Source: Liolophura sinensis (taxonomy: Eukaryota; Mollusca; Polyplacophora; Chitonida; Chitonidae). From it: a stretch of DNA of 64,000 nucleotides. The translations under genes were made by a program, and so were the position numbers. Numbering within the stretch: the first letter of the stretch is position 1; every line of letters starts with the position of its first letter. Positions 43,985-55,430 of this stretch are shown here, in pieces. The notes under the pieces are model-generated. The model was not told the DNA's origin, searched no databases, and saw only the letters and a list, made by a program, of their open reading frames with translations. Where the stretch lies: positions 1 to 64,000 of the forward strand of contig NW_027017971.1 in assembly GCF_032854445.1 (NCBI RefSeq), in the 5' to 3' direction.

Positions 43985-44420
43985 ATTGGTATCGATAAAT
44001 GGATTATCGATACTGATAAACGAATTTTTGACATCGATAATGCAGACTTTTATTTACACTTTGAAAAATACTGCTCCCTTCCAACATATGGCAGTAATTT
44101 TTATCGAAAGTGTTTAACTGAGTAAAACAAGTGGATATCGCCAAAGTGTTTACATGTATTATACTAATACCTGTATCATTTGGCGTGACAGTGTCTCCGC
44201 CATTAGTAATGCAATACATCAGCGACCTCAATGAGACGCCTCTGATTCCAATGCCTTGCTTTACGGATAGCTGACCCCGCTACGTCGGACCTTGTGTACA
44301 CAGATGTCGATATCGCTAGCTCATTTATCGATATCTGTAGATCATTTATTGATATCGGTGAATGAATTAGCCACATCTATAAATGATTTATCGATAAATA
44401 ACTACTGATATCTATAATAA
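43985..44420 (+). repeat. ATCGATA-rich degenerate repeat region
   Basis: Two clusters (43985-44042, 44300-44412) have many ATCGATA/TATCGAT words. In the second, units of roughly 28 bp start TCATTTATCGATATC. The words are self-complementary, so hairpins are likely. Confidence 0.7.
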
Positions 44421-44448
44421 AACCTCGATCAAATGTGAATTTGTACAT

Positions 44449-44592
44449 GGTAAGGTGTGTCAGTATCCTGCGGGTGGTTGTGGGTTTCCCTCGGGCTGTG
44501 TCGGGTTTCCTCCCACCACAATGCTGGCCGCCGTCATATTGGTGAAATATTCTTGAGTACAGTGTAAAACACTAATCAAATAAATCAAATGT
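44449..44592 (+). mobile_element. MetaSINE-type SINE, 5' truncated
   Basis: The 3' half is well preserved: GGTGGTTGTGGGTTTCCC, CACCACAATGCTGGCCGCCG, TATTCTTGAGTACAG, AATCAAATAAAT. Confidence 0.85.
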
Positions 44593-45686
44593 GAATTTGG
44601 TCACCTATGGTATCTTGTCCCAAAATTCGATTTCTTTGCAAGACCATGAAAAGCCTTTGAGAGTCAATAAGGTGTTTGTTGTGCTAGCTTCCTTTGGGGT
44701 ACCAATTCCTCGTGTAATCGTGTTCAAAGCTTCGTCACTTTGAGAAACGCGGAAGCTTACCTAGTAAACCACATGATTACACCAAGTAATCATATTGACT
44801 AAGCACATATGACAACATAGCACAGCAATTTACATAATCGTAAGATGGGTATACTTGACCTTGACTATTATGGAAAACGGACTTCAGAACCAAGTTTTAT
44901 TATTGTATCCATACTTATCAGCCGTCAGACTTATACGCCGTCATACTTCTATACATTGTGGGATGGTCTCGTACGGTGGGAAAAAAGTAGTAGAAAGGCG
45001 AAAGCACGAAGATCACTTCACGAGAACTGGAGGTTGCAACGATACGGCATTGAAGAGTTTTGTTTATTTTTTTGTATTGGACATTTAGCTACAAACACAA
45101 GTGTCCGCTTACAGTGATAAGAGGTTTGAAACTGTTACTATAGCCAACAAAAAGTAAACATTTTGAACTTAAAAGAACTGATGGAAAATCAATTATAAAC
45201 AATAGCAAGGGTGGTGGTTACAATATCCGGCCCTGGGGCACGCCATATGGACCGTTACATCATTCAGAAAACATTCCGTACATAACAACCATTTGCTGCT
45301 TGTCTGACACGTATGAATGTAAGCAATGTATTATTATTTCAAATATGAAGAGAGTGGTCTACTAAGTCAATTGCTTTTGTAAAATCTCTTTAGTTTCACA
45401 ATGTACTTACAAACTTTTGGAGAAACTAGCTTGCTAACCGTGGTACTTAAATCTGTGAGGCCATGTATGTTTGGTCGATATATCATCCAAGTTAGTGTTC
45501 TGATACCTATTAACATGGCGTGTCTCGGTACGGTGTATCTAAAACATTCTAAGAGAAAACGAACAGCTGTTTTCATAATAATTGCCACATTTGCATGTTG
45601 TAGAATCAGAGATAAAGTTGTTGTAAAGGTCCCCTCTTAGAAAGCTGACACCATTGTTTAATCGGCATAAAATATTAAATTAAATT

Positions 45687-46703
45687 TGTATGTATGACTA
45701 TTTAACGTTTTCATGTACTGTTAGTCTGCGGACCTTTGTGTTATATGTTATAAGCATAACAGGCCCTGTTATATATGTACAGCGCGGACCTGGCTGAAAG
45801 CACCTTGTTCAATGATCTGTTTATTTAACTGGCTGTTCATTGGCTGTTAATATCTGTGTCTAAGAATAGTTGAATCCACCTGGACCGTATATAAGCCGTG
45901 TTTTCTGTGCAGAGTGGAGGTATTTTTGCTGCATCCACTGGGAGCCAGGAGAGTGTGAGACGCTCTCGTATCGGGTCCATTATTTTGATATGAGCTGGTG
46001 ATGCCAGTTTCATTTGGAGGACAGATTTTTATGCCGGCACCGTTTGTGTACCACAGTAGTACTGATGTCTGGTTTATGTGAATTTCTGCGGAAGTCACGT
46101 TTATTGGTGTTCGGATCTTGATTATGATTATACAGTGTGGACTGTGTAATTTGTTTAACACGCTGACCTCACCTGACCGACAAGGTCGTCAAGGACTCTA
46201 AACTGAAGTTTTCAGTTTTGCAAAGGACGTTCGTTCTGCCACAAGGTGACATTACTCTACGTCTCTGAACGGCTCGTTTGTGAGCTTCTGCGGGAGCTGT
46301 GACTGATTTGAAGTGGATTGTACCTCCATGCCTGTATTTACCCTGTGTTGTGCTCTGCGGGTGTGACGTCATTCAAAGGCTTGACTGTTCCAGTTCTGTG
46401 TAACCTGTGTACTGTGTTCGTGTTCGCTAACCTGGCGAAGTACCTGTCTAGGACAATTTGTGACTTTTGTGAATTGTGTGTTTATCCATGGTCTTTACGT
46501 TGGATTTCCTGGAATACATGCCTTGGGATGCAAAGGTGAACTGGAAACTTGTAAAGACCGGTAATACTGATGTGTTATGTTGTTGTTGTTGTTGTTGAAC
46601 TGTCTGTAAAACTGTACGTCTCATTTTATATATAAAGCATTGTTTACATTGTAATATTGAGTCACTGAGTCTGTTTTCTGTTGCCGTTTTCAATACCGTA
46701 ACA
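45687..46703 (+). repeat. 5' LTR
   Basis: Near-identical to 50708-51731. Ends ...CAATACCGTAACA directly before the primer-binding region. Contains a (TTG)n run near 46579 and a TATATAAAG stretch near 46629. Confidence 0.9.
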
Positions 46704-46708
46704 GAAAT

Positions 46709-46726
46709 TGGGGGCTTGTCCGGGAA
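46709..46726 (+). promoter_or_regulatory. Primer-binding site, tRNA-Pro type
   Basis: TGGGGGCTTGTCCGGGAA starts five bases after the 5' LTR. It differs by about two bases from the well-known tRNA-Pro primer-binding sequence of retroelements. Confidence 0.75.
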
Positions 46727-46980
46727 CTGATTGTTTCCCTTTTGTTTTGCACCGGATATTTGAAGTTAAAACACATGTGAGAAGCGATTGCTTAATTTTA
46801 ACGGTGAATGATTCAGTGGCTAAATATTTACAATGGAGATTTTGATCCTAAACAGTTTGTTAATGCGCCCGATCAGGATGTTTTTGAGAGTTTGAAGAAG
46901 GAAGACTTGGTTAAGTTAGGGACATTTTTAGGTTTTGTCCGTAAAGTCTTCATGGAGGAAAAGAGATATGCAAGTATACT

Positions 46981-47986
46981 TTGTTGAAACATTTAGTGGA
47001 GATAGGAAAGTTTGATAGTTCTGCATTATCTGATTATGAGTTCGAGGGTCAGTCTGATGCCGAGCTTAAGTTTAAGCAGTTAGAGTTAAGAAAGTTGAGA
47101 TTGGAGGAAAAAGAGAAAGAGAGGGAACATGAGATACAGTTAGAAAAGTTGAAAATGCAAAGAGAGAGAGAGGAGAGAGAAATGCAAGAAAGAGAGAGGG
47201 AAAGAGAATTGGAGTTCCAAATGAAAAAGTTAGAGGTTGAGAGAGATGAGAGACAGGATTCAGGATTTGATGTGACCAAATACATTCGGTTAGTTCCATC
47301 CTTTCAGGAAAAAGAGGTGGATAAATATTTTCTGCATTTTGAGAAAATTGCAAATAGTTTGAAGTGGCCTAAAGAGTTCTGGACTATGTTATTACAGAGT
47401 GTGCTAATTGGAAAGGCCAGGGAAATTTACACTCAGTTAAGTGTAGAGAATGCTTCCAATTATGACTATGTGAAAGAGGTAATTTTGAAGGGTTATGAAT
47501 TGGTGCCTGAAGCTTACCGCCAGAAATTTCGTAACTGTGAAAAAGGTAGAGATCAGACATTACGTTGAGTTTGGTCGAGCTAAGGAGCAGTTGTTTGATT
47601 GCCTGGTGTATAGCAAGAAAATAGGCAAGGATTTTGAAAGTTTGCGTCAGCTTGTGCTGGTAGAAGAGTTCAAGCGTTGTATTCATAATGATGTAAAGGT
47701 GTTCGTTCATGTGCAGAAGGCGAGTACACTTGAAGAGGCAGCCAGTTTAGCTGATGATTATTCCTTGACACATAAGGTTACATACACGGGTAAGCCATTT
47801 GATTCATTTACACGTAGAAATACCCAGTCACATGCAACAGGTAGAGGTAGCTCTACACAGAAGAGTTCTACACCAGGCTCCAATGGTTCTACAGCTCATG
47901 GTTCACGTAGTTCAGATTGGAATGGTAGTCCTCGAAATAGGGTCACTTGTAATTTTTGCAAGCGGGTAGGTCACGTGATGAAGTGA
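46981..47986 (+). pseudogene. gag remnant
   Basis: Two overlapping frames (46981-47568 and 47495-47986) show one gag gene broken by a frameshift near 47560. The first part has a long Lys/Glu/Arg-rich coiled coil, then a capsid-like segment (EKEVDKYFLHFEKIA). The second ends in a zinc knuckle (CNFCKRVGH) interrupted by a stop before its last cysteine. Upstream gag sequence (46835-46980) is out of frame. Confidence 0.8.
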
Positions 47987-48140
47987 ATGTTACACGTTGA
48001 AAAGGAGACGGGAAGCTCAGAATGAGTCTAAGCCACAGGTCTTTGTGTTGCAATGCACAAACATTGCCGGAAGTTACATCAGCAGTTAAAAGCAGATCTG
48101 AGTTAGCTGATACGGGATTGGATAAGATTCCAGATGCTCT

Positions 48141-48491
48141 ATGGATAGCTTCGCTCCGTTTATCAATTCTGGTTCAGTGTCGCTTACAAGCGACATGTCT
48201 TGTGCTACCCCTATAAAGATATTAAGGGATACTGGGGCATCTCAGTCTCTGTTGTTGATGAATACTCTGCCCTTTTCTGAAGAGTCATACTCTGGGGTTC
48301 GTGCCCTTATTAGAGGTGTAGAGTCTAGTGACTTTGTCAGTGTTCCCCTTCATGATATTTATTTGTCATCAGATTTGATATCTGGACCTGTCAGGGTAGG
48401 CATTAAGCCTTCTTTACCTTTTGAGGGTATTCATTTGTTGTTGGGAAATGACTTAGCACATGATAAAGTACTGTTGATCCTTAATGGTTGA
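48141..48491 (+). pseudogene. Retroelement aspartic protease remnant
   Basis: Contains RDTGASQSLLL, the D-T-G-A active-site motif of retropepsins, and later LLLGNDLA, the usual hydrophobic-G-N/D flap-end motif. Out of frame with both gag and integrase. Confidence 0.75.
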
Positions 48492-48845
48492 TAAGCCTTC
48501 TCTGAATTCAGTCACAGAGCCAGTTGAAAGCGAGATAGCGGGTTTATATCCGTCCTGTGTTGTTACAAGAGCTATGTCTAGAAAAGTCAGTACAGACCAG
48601 GGTAGTACTGTTGACTTGAGCGAGACTTTTCTCAAGAACATGCTGGATGGAGATTCTTCCAAATTAGACAGCCAGCAGGAAGTAGATACTAATTCTGTTA
48701 GTGGTGATCAGTCATTTTGTAGGACTGAGTTGATTGCTGAACAACACAGTGATCCAAGTATTTCTTGCTTGTTTAATGATGCAGCTAAAGATGGTGAATC
48801 TTTACCTGACCATGCTACTACTATGTCAAGTCTGGCATATTGATG

Positions 48846-49944
48846 CGGCAGTGGAGGCCTCCGATGTTTCGTTGGAGGATGAATGGGCAATTAAGCATCA
48901 GGTAGTTGTGCCCAAGTCTTATCGTAAAGACATACTGACCATAGCGCATGAAACGCCGTTAGCAGGTCATTTAGGTGTTAATAAGACCTATCATAAGATT
49001 CTCAGTCATTTTTATTGGCCAGGAATAAGGAAAGATGTTACTGAATTTTGCAGGTCTTGTCATGCATGTCAGTTAGTGGGGAAACCTAACCAGACAATCC
49101 CCAAGGCAGCCTTGAGGCCTATTCCTGCAATTGCTGAGCCATTCAGTAGAATCTTAATAGATTGTGTTGGTCCGCTACCTAAGACAAAGTCTGGAAATCA
49201 AGTATATGTTAACCATAATGTGTACTTCAACTCGTTTCCCTGAGGCAATTCCATTAAGGAATATTACTGCCAAGACTGTAATTAAGGCTTTAGTTAAGTT
49301 CTTCACCATGTTTGGTCTGCCTAAGTCAGTACAGTCAGACCAGGGTTCAAATTTCATGTCTGGTGTGTTCCAACAAGTTATGCATGAGCTAGGTATTAGC
49401 CAGTATAAATCCTCAGCTTATCACCCACAAAGTCAAGGAGCACTAGAGAGATTCCATCAGACACTAAAAAGTATGATAAGAACTTACTGCTTTGAGACAG
49501 GGAAAGATTGGGACGAGGGTGTACCTTTGTTAATGTTTGCTGTAAGAGAGTCTGTACAAGAGTCACTTAGATTTAGTCCATTTGAGCTAGTGTTTGGCCA
49601 TACTGTGCGTGGTCCACTACAGTTGTTCAAGGAAAGTTTGTGTCTGGTGATAGTGACAATGTTAACCTATACAGTATGTGTCAAGATTTCGTACTAAGCT
49701 CAACAGAGTATGTGAGTTAGCCAGAGAGAATCTTACAGCTTCTCAGAAGAGTATGAAAACTAAGTATGACAAAGAGACAGTAAGACGCAGATTTGAAGTT
49801 GGTCAGAAGGTATTGGCCTTACTTCCAGTTAGTGGTAAGCCACTTGAAGCTCGTTATTTTGGACCTTATGTAGTAGACAAGAGGCTAAGTGATCTTAATT
49901 ATATTATTTTCACTCCTGATCGGCGCAAGTCTAGACAACTTTTG
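48846..49944 (+). pseudogene. Retroelement integrase remnant
   Basis: The zinc-binding HHCC region (GHLGVNKTYHKI ... CRSCHAC) lies at about 48958-49075. The catalytic core follows with LIDCVG (first Asp), SDQGSNF (second Asp) and GALERFHQTLK (Glu). A frameshift near 49205 separates the HHCC/first-Asp part from the rest; another near 49670 precedes the C-terminal domain (VGQKVLALLP ... FGPYVV). Confidence 0.85.
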
Positions 49945-50009
49945 TAGACAGAGATAGCACTGATCTCAATGTTGTACATCCTAGTGGAGTTGTTATCTCT
50001 TGTTTTCCA

Positions 50010-50594
50010 GTGCCAAGTTGTAAGAGAGAATTAAAGCGTTTTTTGGGCATGGCAGGTTATTATCGTAAGTTCTGTAGGAACTTTTCATTTGTTAGTGAGC
50101 CATTAACTCAGCTGTTAAAGAAAGGTGCTAAATTCTTGTGGTCCATTGAGTGTCAGAGATCTTTTGATAGATTAAAGGCCATGCTAAGCAGCGGCCCCAT
50201 ACTTGTAGCACCTGATTTTAATTTACCATTTAAGCTAGCTGTTGATGCTAGTGATATATCTGCTGGGGCAGTTTTGTTACAAGAAAATGAAACAGATCAC
50301 GTTGATCACCCTGTATGTTTTTTCTCTCGCAAATTTGACAAGTGCCAGAGAAATTATTCGACAATAGAAAAGGAGTGTCTGTCCTTGATTCTAGCATTAC
50401 AGCATTTTGAAGTATATGTGACTTCGTCAAGTTACCCCATACAGATCACAATCCCTTAACCTTCTTGCACAAACTAAAAGGTAAAATCCGAAGATTGTTA
50501 CGGTGGAGTTTGCTTTTGCAAGAATTTAATCTAGAAATTAGACACATAAAAGGGAAAGATAATGTGATTGCTGATTGTTTGTCACGTGTCTAGT
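50010..50594 (+). pseudogene. RT thumb/connection and RNase H remnant
   Basis: Starts at the RT C-terminal motif KRFLGMAGYYRKFC and continues into RNase H (VDASDISAGAVLL, YSTIEKECLSLI, then TDHNPL in a shifted frame near 50445), ending CLSRV-stop. Only about 65 bp separate it from the integrase end, so the RT fingers and palm with the YxDD site are absent. Confidence 0.83.
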
Positions 50595-50694
50595 TGGTTT
50601 TCTGCAGCTTTGTTTTTAAAGACTATGGTAAACGTTATTGTTATTCATAATTATGAATATGTTAAAGAAAGTTTTATGCAAAACTTTCTTTCCC

Positions 50695-50707
50695 TGAAGG
50701 GTGAGGG
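50695..50707 (+). promoter_or_regulatory. Polypurine tract before 3' LTR
   Basis: Purine-rich GAAGGGTGAGGG just before the TGT of the 3' LTR, the expected plus-strand primer position. Confidence 0.6.
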
Positions 50708-51731
50708 TGTTATGTATGACTATTTAACGTTTTCATGTACTGTTAGTCTGCGGACCTTTGTGTTATATGTTATAAGCATAACAGGCCCTGTTATATATGT
50801 ACAGCGCGGACCTGGCTGAAAGCACCTTGTTCAATGATCTGTTTATTTAACTGGCTGTTCATTGGCTGTTAATTCTGTGTCTAAGAATAGTTGAATCCAC
50901 CTGGACCGTATATAAGCCGTGTTTTCTGTGCAGAGTGGAGGTATTTTTGCTGCATCCACTGGGAGCCAGGAGAGTGTGAGACGCTCTGCTCTCGTATCGA
51001 GTCCATTATTTTGATATGAGCTGGTGATGCCAGTTTTCATTTGGGAGGACAGATTTTTATGCCGGCACCGTTTGTGTACCACAGTAGTACTGATGTCTGG
51101 TTTATGTGAATTTCTGCGGAAGTCACGTTTATTGGTGTTCGGATCTTGATTATGATTATACAGTGTGGACTGTGTAATTTGTTAACACGCTGACCTCACC
51201 TGACCGACAAGGTCGTCAAGGACTCTAAAACTGAAGTTTTCAGTTTTGCAAAGGACGTTCGTTCTGCCACAAGGTGACATTACTCTACGTCTCTGAACGG
51301 CTCGTTTGTGAGCTTCTGCGGGAGCTGTGACTGATTTGAAGTGGATTATACCTCCATGCCTGTATTTACCCTGTGTTGTGCTCTGCGGGTGTGACGTCAT
51401 TCAAAGGCTTGACTGTTCCAGTTCTGTGTAACCTGTGTACTGTGTTCGTGTTCGCTAACCTGGCGAAGTACCTGTCTAGGACAATTTGTGACTTTTGTGA
51501 ATTGTGTGTTTATCCCATGGTCTTTACGTTGGATTTCCTGGAATACATTCCTTGGGATGCAAAGGTGAACTGGAAACTTGTAAAGACCGGTAATACTGAT
51601 GTGTATGTTGTTGTTGTTGTTGTTGAACTGTCTGTAACACTGTACGTCTCATTTTATATATAAAGCATTGTTTACATTGTAATATTGAGTCACTGAGTCT
51701 GTTTTCTGTTGCCGTTTTCAATACCGTAACA
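50708..51731 (+). repeat. 3' LTR
   Basis: Same sequence as the 5' LTR apart from a few substitutions and short indels. Followed by AATT, matching the 5' flank. Confidence 0.9.
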
Positions 51732-52289
51732 AATTAAACCAAAGTTGTTTTTTTCCTTCTTAAAAAAGAAGCATCTTAAATACTACAATTTTGATTATTA
51801 TCATCTTTACTTCTGATAGGGTTTGTTGGGGCGTTCCAATCACGGAGAGTTTAGCTGTCAAAACATTTAGATAATGTTCTACTTGTAAGTTTTTAGAGAT
51901 GCCGCTGGATGTGCTGAGGGCTGTAATATATCCAACCATTCTACTCTTTTTGAAGTAACCAGACAGTACATATAATGCCTATCGCTCATCTCGAGAAAGA
52001 TTGATACTGCATGAGGCGTTTATACATTATTTTCAAGCATTTCCTGCTAAGCCGGTATTTAAAGAGCCCTAAATATGGAAAATTTCTTTATAGCTTTTTC
52101 GATAAGATTTTCTATGTGGACGGTGAAAATTTCACCTAAGTGTTAGTCGGTTGTATTTTTCCTCCTTTAAAAGAAAACGTGACTTGAGACGTCCACGTCT
52201 TGAAAAATGAAATTGATCTTTTTTTCTTGAATTGATGTCGACAAGTCAGGTTTTTGTTCAATATTCGATTGTGTTAGGGCCATTACCGA

Positions 52290-52650
52290 CAGGCGTCTTT
52301 ATAACTATGGGCGATAGGTCTTTATCGAGGACATAGAGACAGGTGTCGTCTGCAAAAAGATTTATATTCTTTAGAATGATCATCGATAGTTATCACAAAT
52401 GACATAAGACCTTGGACAGATCCCTTTGGAACTCCAGCAAAAAGTTGCTTTAAATCTGGCTGGGATCTGTTCAGTACGTTGCGTTGGTCAAGGTAACATG
52501 CAAACGAAGTATGCAGTTCACCATTTATTCCAACAGGTGATAGCTTAGCCAGAATGGTTTTGTGCCAAACACAGTGAAAGGCTTTCGAAATCCTTCTATA
52601 GTTTGTTATTTCGGAGATGTTTCGACTTTTCCTGATACTAATTTCCATGA
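52290..52650 (-). pseudogene. LINE reverse transcriptase fragment
   Basis: The minus-strand frame contains SKAFHCVWHKTILAKL, GVPKGSVQG and, after a frameshift, ADDTCLYVL. These match the order of non-LTR RT motifs (SKAFDxVxH, GVPQGSxLGP, YADD) of Jockey/CR1-like LINEs. The catalytic SKAFD is SKAFH and the frame is broken. Confidence 0.8.
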
Positions 52651-53524
52651 CGAAGGAAATATACATGTACCTGAACTTAAAAAGTGGTTAAGAAAAGGAT
52701 ATTGGGGGATAATATTGGGGATATTTTAATAAAAGCATTTTGCATCAGTTCCTCCCGGCCTTGTCACATTAGATGTGTATATAAGCGAAAGTTCCTCAAG
52801 AACACAAAGATTCAAATGTAGAACACATTGTATCATAAGTCTAATTATCTGTCGCCTATCTTGTCCACATGTTATAAAACCCGGCCAACAATAATAAATA
52901 ATTATAATTACCATAACTATAATTATATATTCTTTATTTAAGGATTATTCCATCAATTAAAAAAAATTATTTCAATACATGTAAATATAAGTCAGTGCTT
53001 TTTCATTTTTTTTTTTCCTTTTATACATACGTCCGCATAGTTGTTTACTACACCTAAGGCTTTTGACTTTGTGTAAAATATCAATAAATCTGTTTGTTAA
53101 AACAAGTGTGTAGGGCAGTATTTGTGGAGTAGTGGATCTGATAGATATTCACTCCGCTATTCAAAGAAGCACCCTCTGCTGTTGTAATCGACATCTATGG
53201 CGGTCACGTGATAGCCATAAGTGCCAATAATATGTAGGTGCAGTATTAATGGAGACCCATGCCAGAGAGCTGCTTAGAATACTATTTACAGAGGTGTCCT
53301 CTTGTGTTAGAACCGAGGCCTATGGGCATGAGATGATAACCCGCCCTGTGTGCCAAATGTGATATCTGCAGGTCCAGTAACAATGGAGATATACTAGAAC
53401 TATATTTAATTTGTATTACAAGCAAGGACTGGTCTCTTTTGAATTGCCAACTAACCGCCAATGGCTGATAAAGTTATTTCACGTATCATCTGCTAACCTT
53501 AATCCAATTCGTCCTCTCAAATGA

Positions 53525-53811
53525 TTTATTTATTTGTTTGTTTGATTGGTGTTTTACGCCGTACTCAAGAATATTTCACTTATACGACGGCGGCCAGCAT
53601 CATGGTGGGGGGGAAACCGGGTAGAGCCCGGGGGAAACCCACGACCATCCGCCGGTTGCTGACAAACCTTCCCACGTACTGCCGGAGAGGAAGCCAGCAT
53701 GAGCTGGACTTTAAGTCACAGCGACCGCATTGGTGAGAGCCTCCTGGGTCATTACCCTGCGCTAGCGCACTAACCAACTGAGGCATGAAGCCCCCCACCC
53801 CACCCCCCGCT
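53525..53811 (-). mobile_element. MetaSINE-type SINE, full length
   Basis: Reverse-strand copy with target duplication CTCAAATGA (53516-53524, 53812-53820). A C-rich stretch (53793-53810) precedes the tRNA-head end, probably later expansion. Confidence 0.9.
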
Positions 53812-54285
53812 CAAATGAAGACATGCGCAAGAGTAGTTTACCTCTTTCGTTCATCCTTTCATCGCATCATCACCCACTGGCATCGACACTTCGCCCCTCG
53901 CATCGCGAGTTCGCATTTTCACATCGCAAAATCGCCCCTTTCCTTAATCGCCCTTGTTATTACTGGAAGGCATACTGTGGCATACTATCAGCCATTATAT
54001 AGAAGGAAGACGGTAACCTTATGAAGACGGTATACCTTATTCAATAGTGCAGCGGACACCCAAAACGCGCACTGCATAAAAAGTATACTTTGCTTTTGTT
54101 TAGTGCGTGATCATTCACCAGTTCTCGTAGCAGTAACCACTGGCAATCCGTAAGCCACATAAAACCCTGCTAATATCAAAGAGTACTGAGTGTATTAACA
54201 TTTAATATATTTTTGCACAAATACATAGTTTGATTTTCATTAGTTTTCTACATGTTTATTATTCGTTTTTGTTTTGTTTTTGCAG

Positions 54286-54388
54286 CTGCTGAGTGGATGA
54301 CTTAAAATCATGACAAAGACATATTGGCTGCAGCAGTTTGTATGCATATGTATGCTTGTGCTGCACAAGACCAGAGCACAGAATCCAA
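54286..54388 (+). CDS. Second gene, exon with start codon and signal peptide
   Basis: Acceptor gttttgtttttgcag ends at 54285, so an upstream 5' UTR exon is implied. ATG at 54310 encodes 26 residues, MTKTYWLQQFVCICMLVLHK then TRAQNP. This is a signal peptide with a probable cleavage site near TRA-QN. Donor gtaagt after phase 1. The gene runs divergently from the large receptor gene. Confidence 0.72.
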
Positions 54389-55042
54389 GTAAGTACACAT
54401 AAACGCATAGTCCATATAACACGGGTGAAGTTTGAAAGAGGAGTACAGAGAGTACAAAATATGTCTATTCCAGACAAAAAGTTGAATCGAAAAAATACCA
54501 CATTCAGTTAAAATCACAAATTCTGATCGAAAGTATAGCAAAAGCAAATTGGCAAAATTATCTGGGGATCTTGGTAAAAGTTAACGGCCAACAGTTAAGT
54601 AAAAGATTTTTCTTTCGTCTGACACCACTCGTTAATTGAATTCATATACTTACGTATAGAATATGAAACATTTTTACCAACCCAAGAACCGAGCTAGAGA
54701 CAGAGAGACCTATTTCTGTCTAAAAAAAAGTCCAGCCAATCGAGACCAAAGAAGGTGCGCCCTCGAATCCACCTCTTGACGGTTTGGCTGCCGATCTCAG
54801 CCAGGAGGATTGTCGCGTATCTGCACGGGGCCGGATGTTCGTGGTCGATTAAACCTTTATTAGTTCTAATCTAGGATTAAATTCCCATGGCCCCGATTAA
54901 AAGTTATCATCTGTTGCTCCTATGACAATTAAATGGCGCCTAATCAGGTATTAAATTGAATACATGTATGCAGTCGTTTAGCGCGCGATTTATCCGTTTT
55001 TGACCACCCAAGGAGCCCGAAAAATTAGAGAATTTCGACTGC

Positions 55043-55430
55043 ATGGCGAATCAGGCGGATATTCACCGACATACACGTAGTAACCGTGCACTGTCAAGGA
55101 CGTTGCTGGTTCTTGTTCCATTACGATTTTATGCACTGGAGCCTTTCCTACAGTTAATTGCAGACTCTATTGGCTTGGATAAGTCGGCTGTGTTGCGAGT
55201 CGTCACGGCAGTTAGTAAGGCTCCTGTTAGGCGACAGGCAGAGTTTTCTAGGCTAACCGACAACACAAGAGGCAAAGAGAAAAGGACGAAAATTTATTTT
55301 GACATCGCAGGTTTCAATGCGTTGTAGGGTGCCATGACGGCACACACATACGGATACAAGCCCCATTAAGCGTCTTCGTCAGCGGGGAAGCAGTACCATT
55401 CCACCAATGTATAGCTGTTTGTGGTGCAAA
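55043..55430 (+). pseudogene. Harbinger (HARBI1-like) transposase fragment
   Basis: The ORF reads RFYALEPFLQLIADSIGLDK then AVLRVVTAVSKA, as in HARBI1 nucleases. It stops at 55327, after which a shifted frame gives HDGTHIRIQAP, the region with the first catalytic Asp. The rest of the nuclease is missing. It lies in intron 1 of the second gene. Confidence 0.8.

Larger units (their letters stand above)
45687..51731 (+). mobile_element. Gypsy LTR retrotransposon, GMR1-like order, defective
   Basis: 6045-bp element with direct LTRs of 1017 and 1024 bp starting TGT and ending ACA, flanked by AATT on both sides (4-bp, possibly 5-bp, target duplication). Internal order is gag, protease, integrase, then the end of RT and RNase H. 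Integrase upstream of RT is the arrangement described for GMR1-like Gypsy elements; usual Gypsy order is RT-RH-IN. The internal region has frameshifts and lacks the RT fingers and palm, so it cannot be autonomous. The LTRs differ by only a few substitutions and small indels, implying a fairly young insertion. Confidence 0.9.
51732..54285. other. Upstream region of the second gene
   Basis: Besides the LINE fragment (52290-52650) and a SINE (53525-53811), no coding sequence is evident. A 5' UTR exon of the second gene should lie somewhere upstream of 54286. Confidence 0.5.

Noticed and set aside
47049-47353. Minus-strand ORFs rich in Ser/Leu
   Set aside because: Antisense shadows of the Lys/Glu-rich gag coiled coil.
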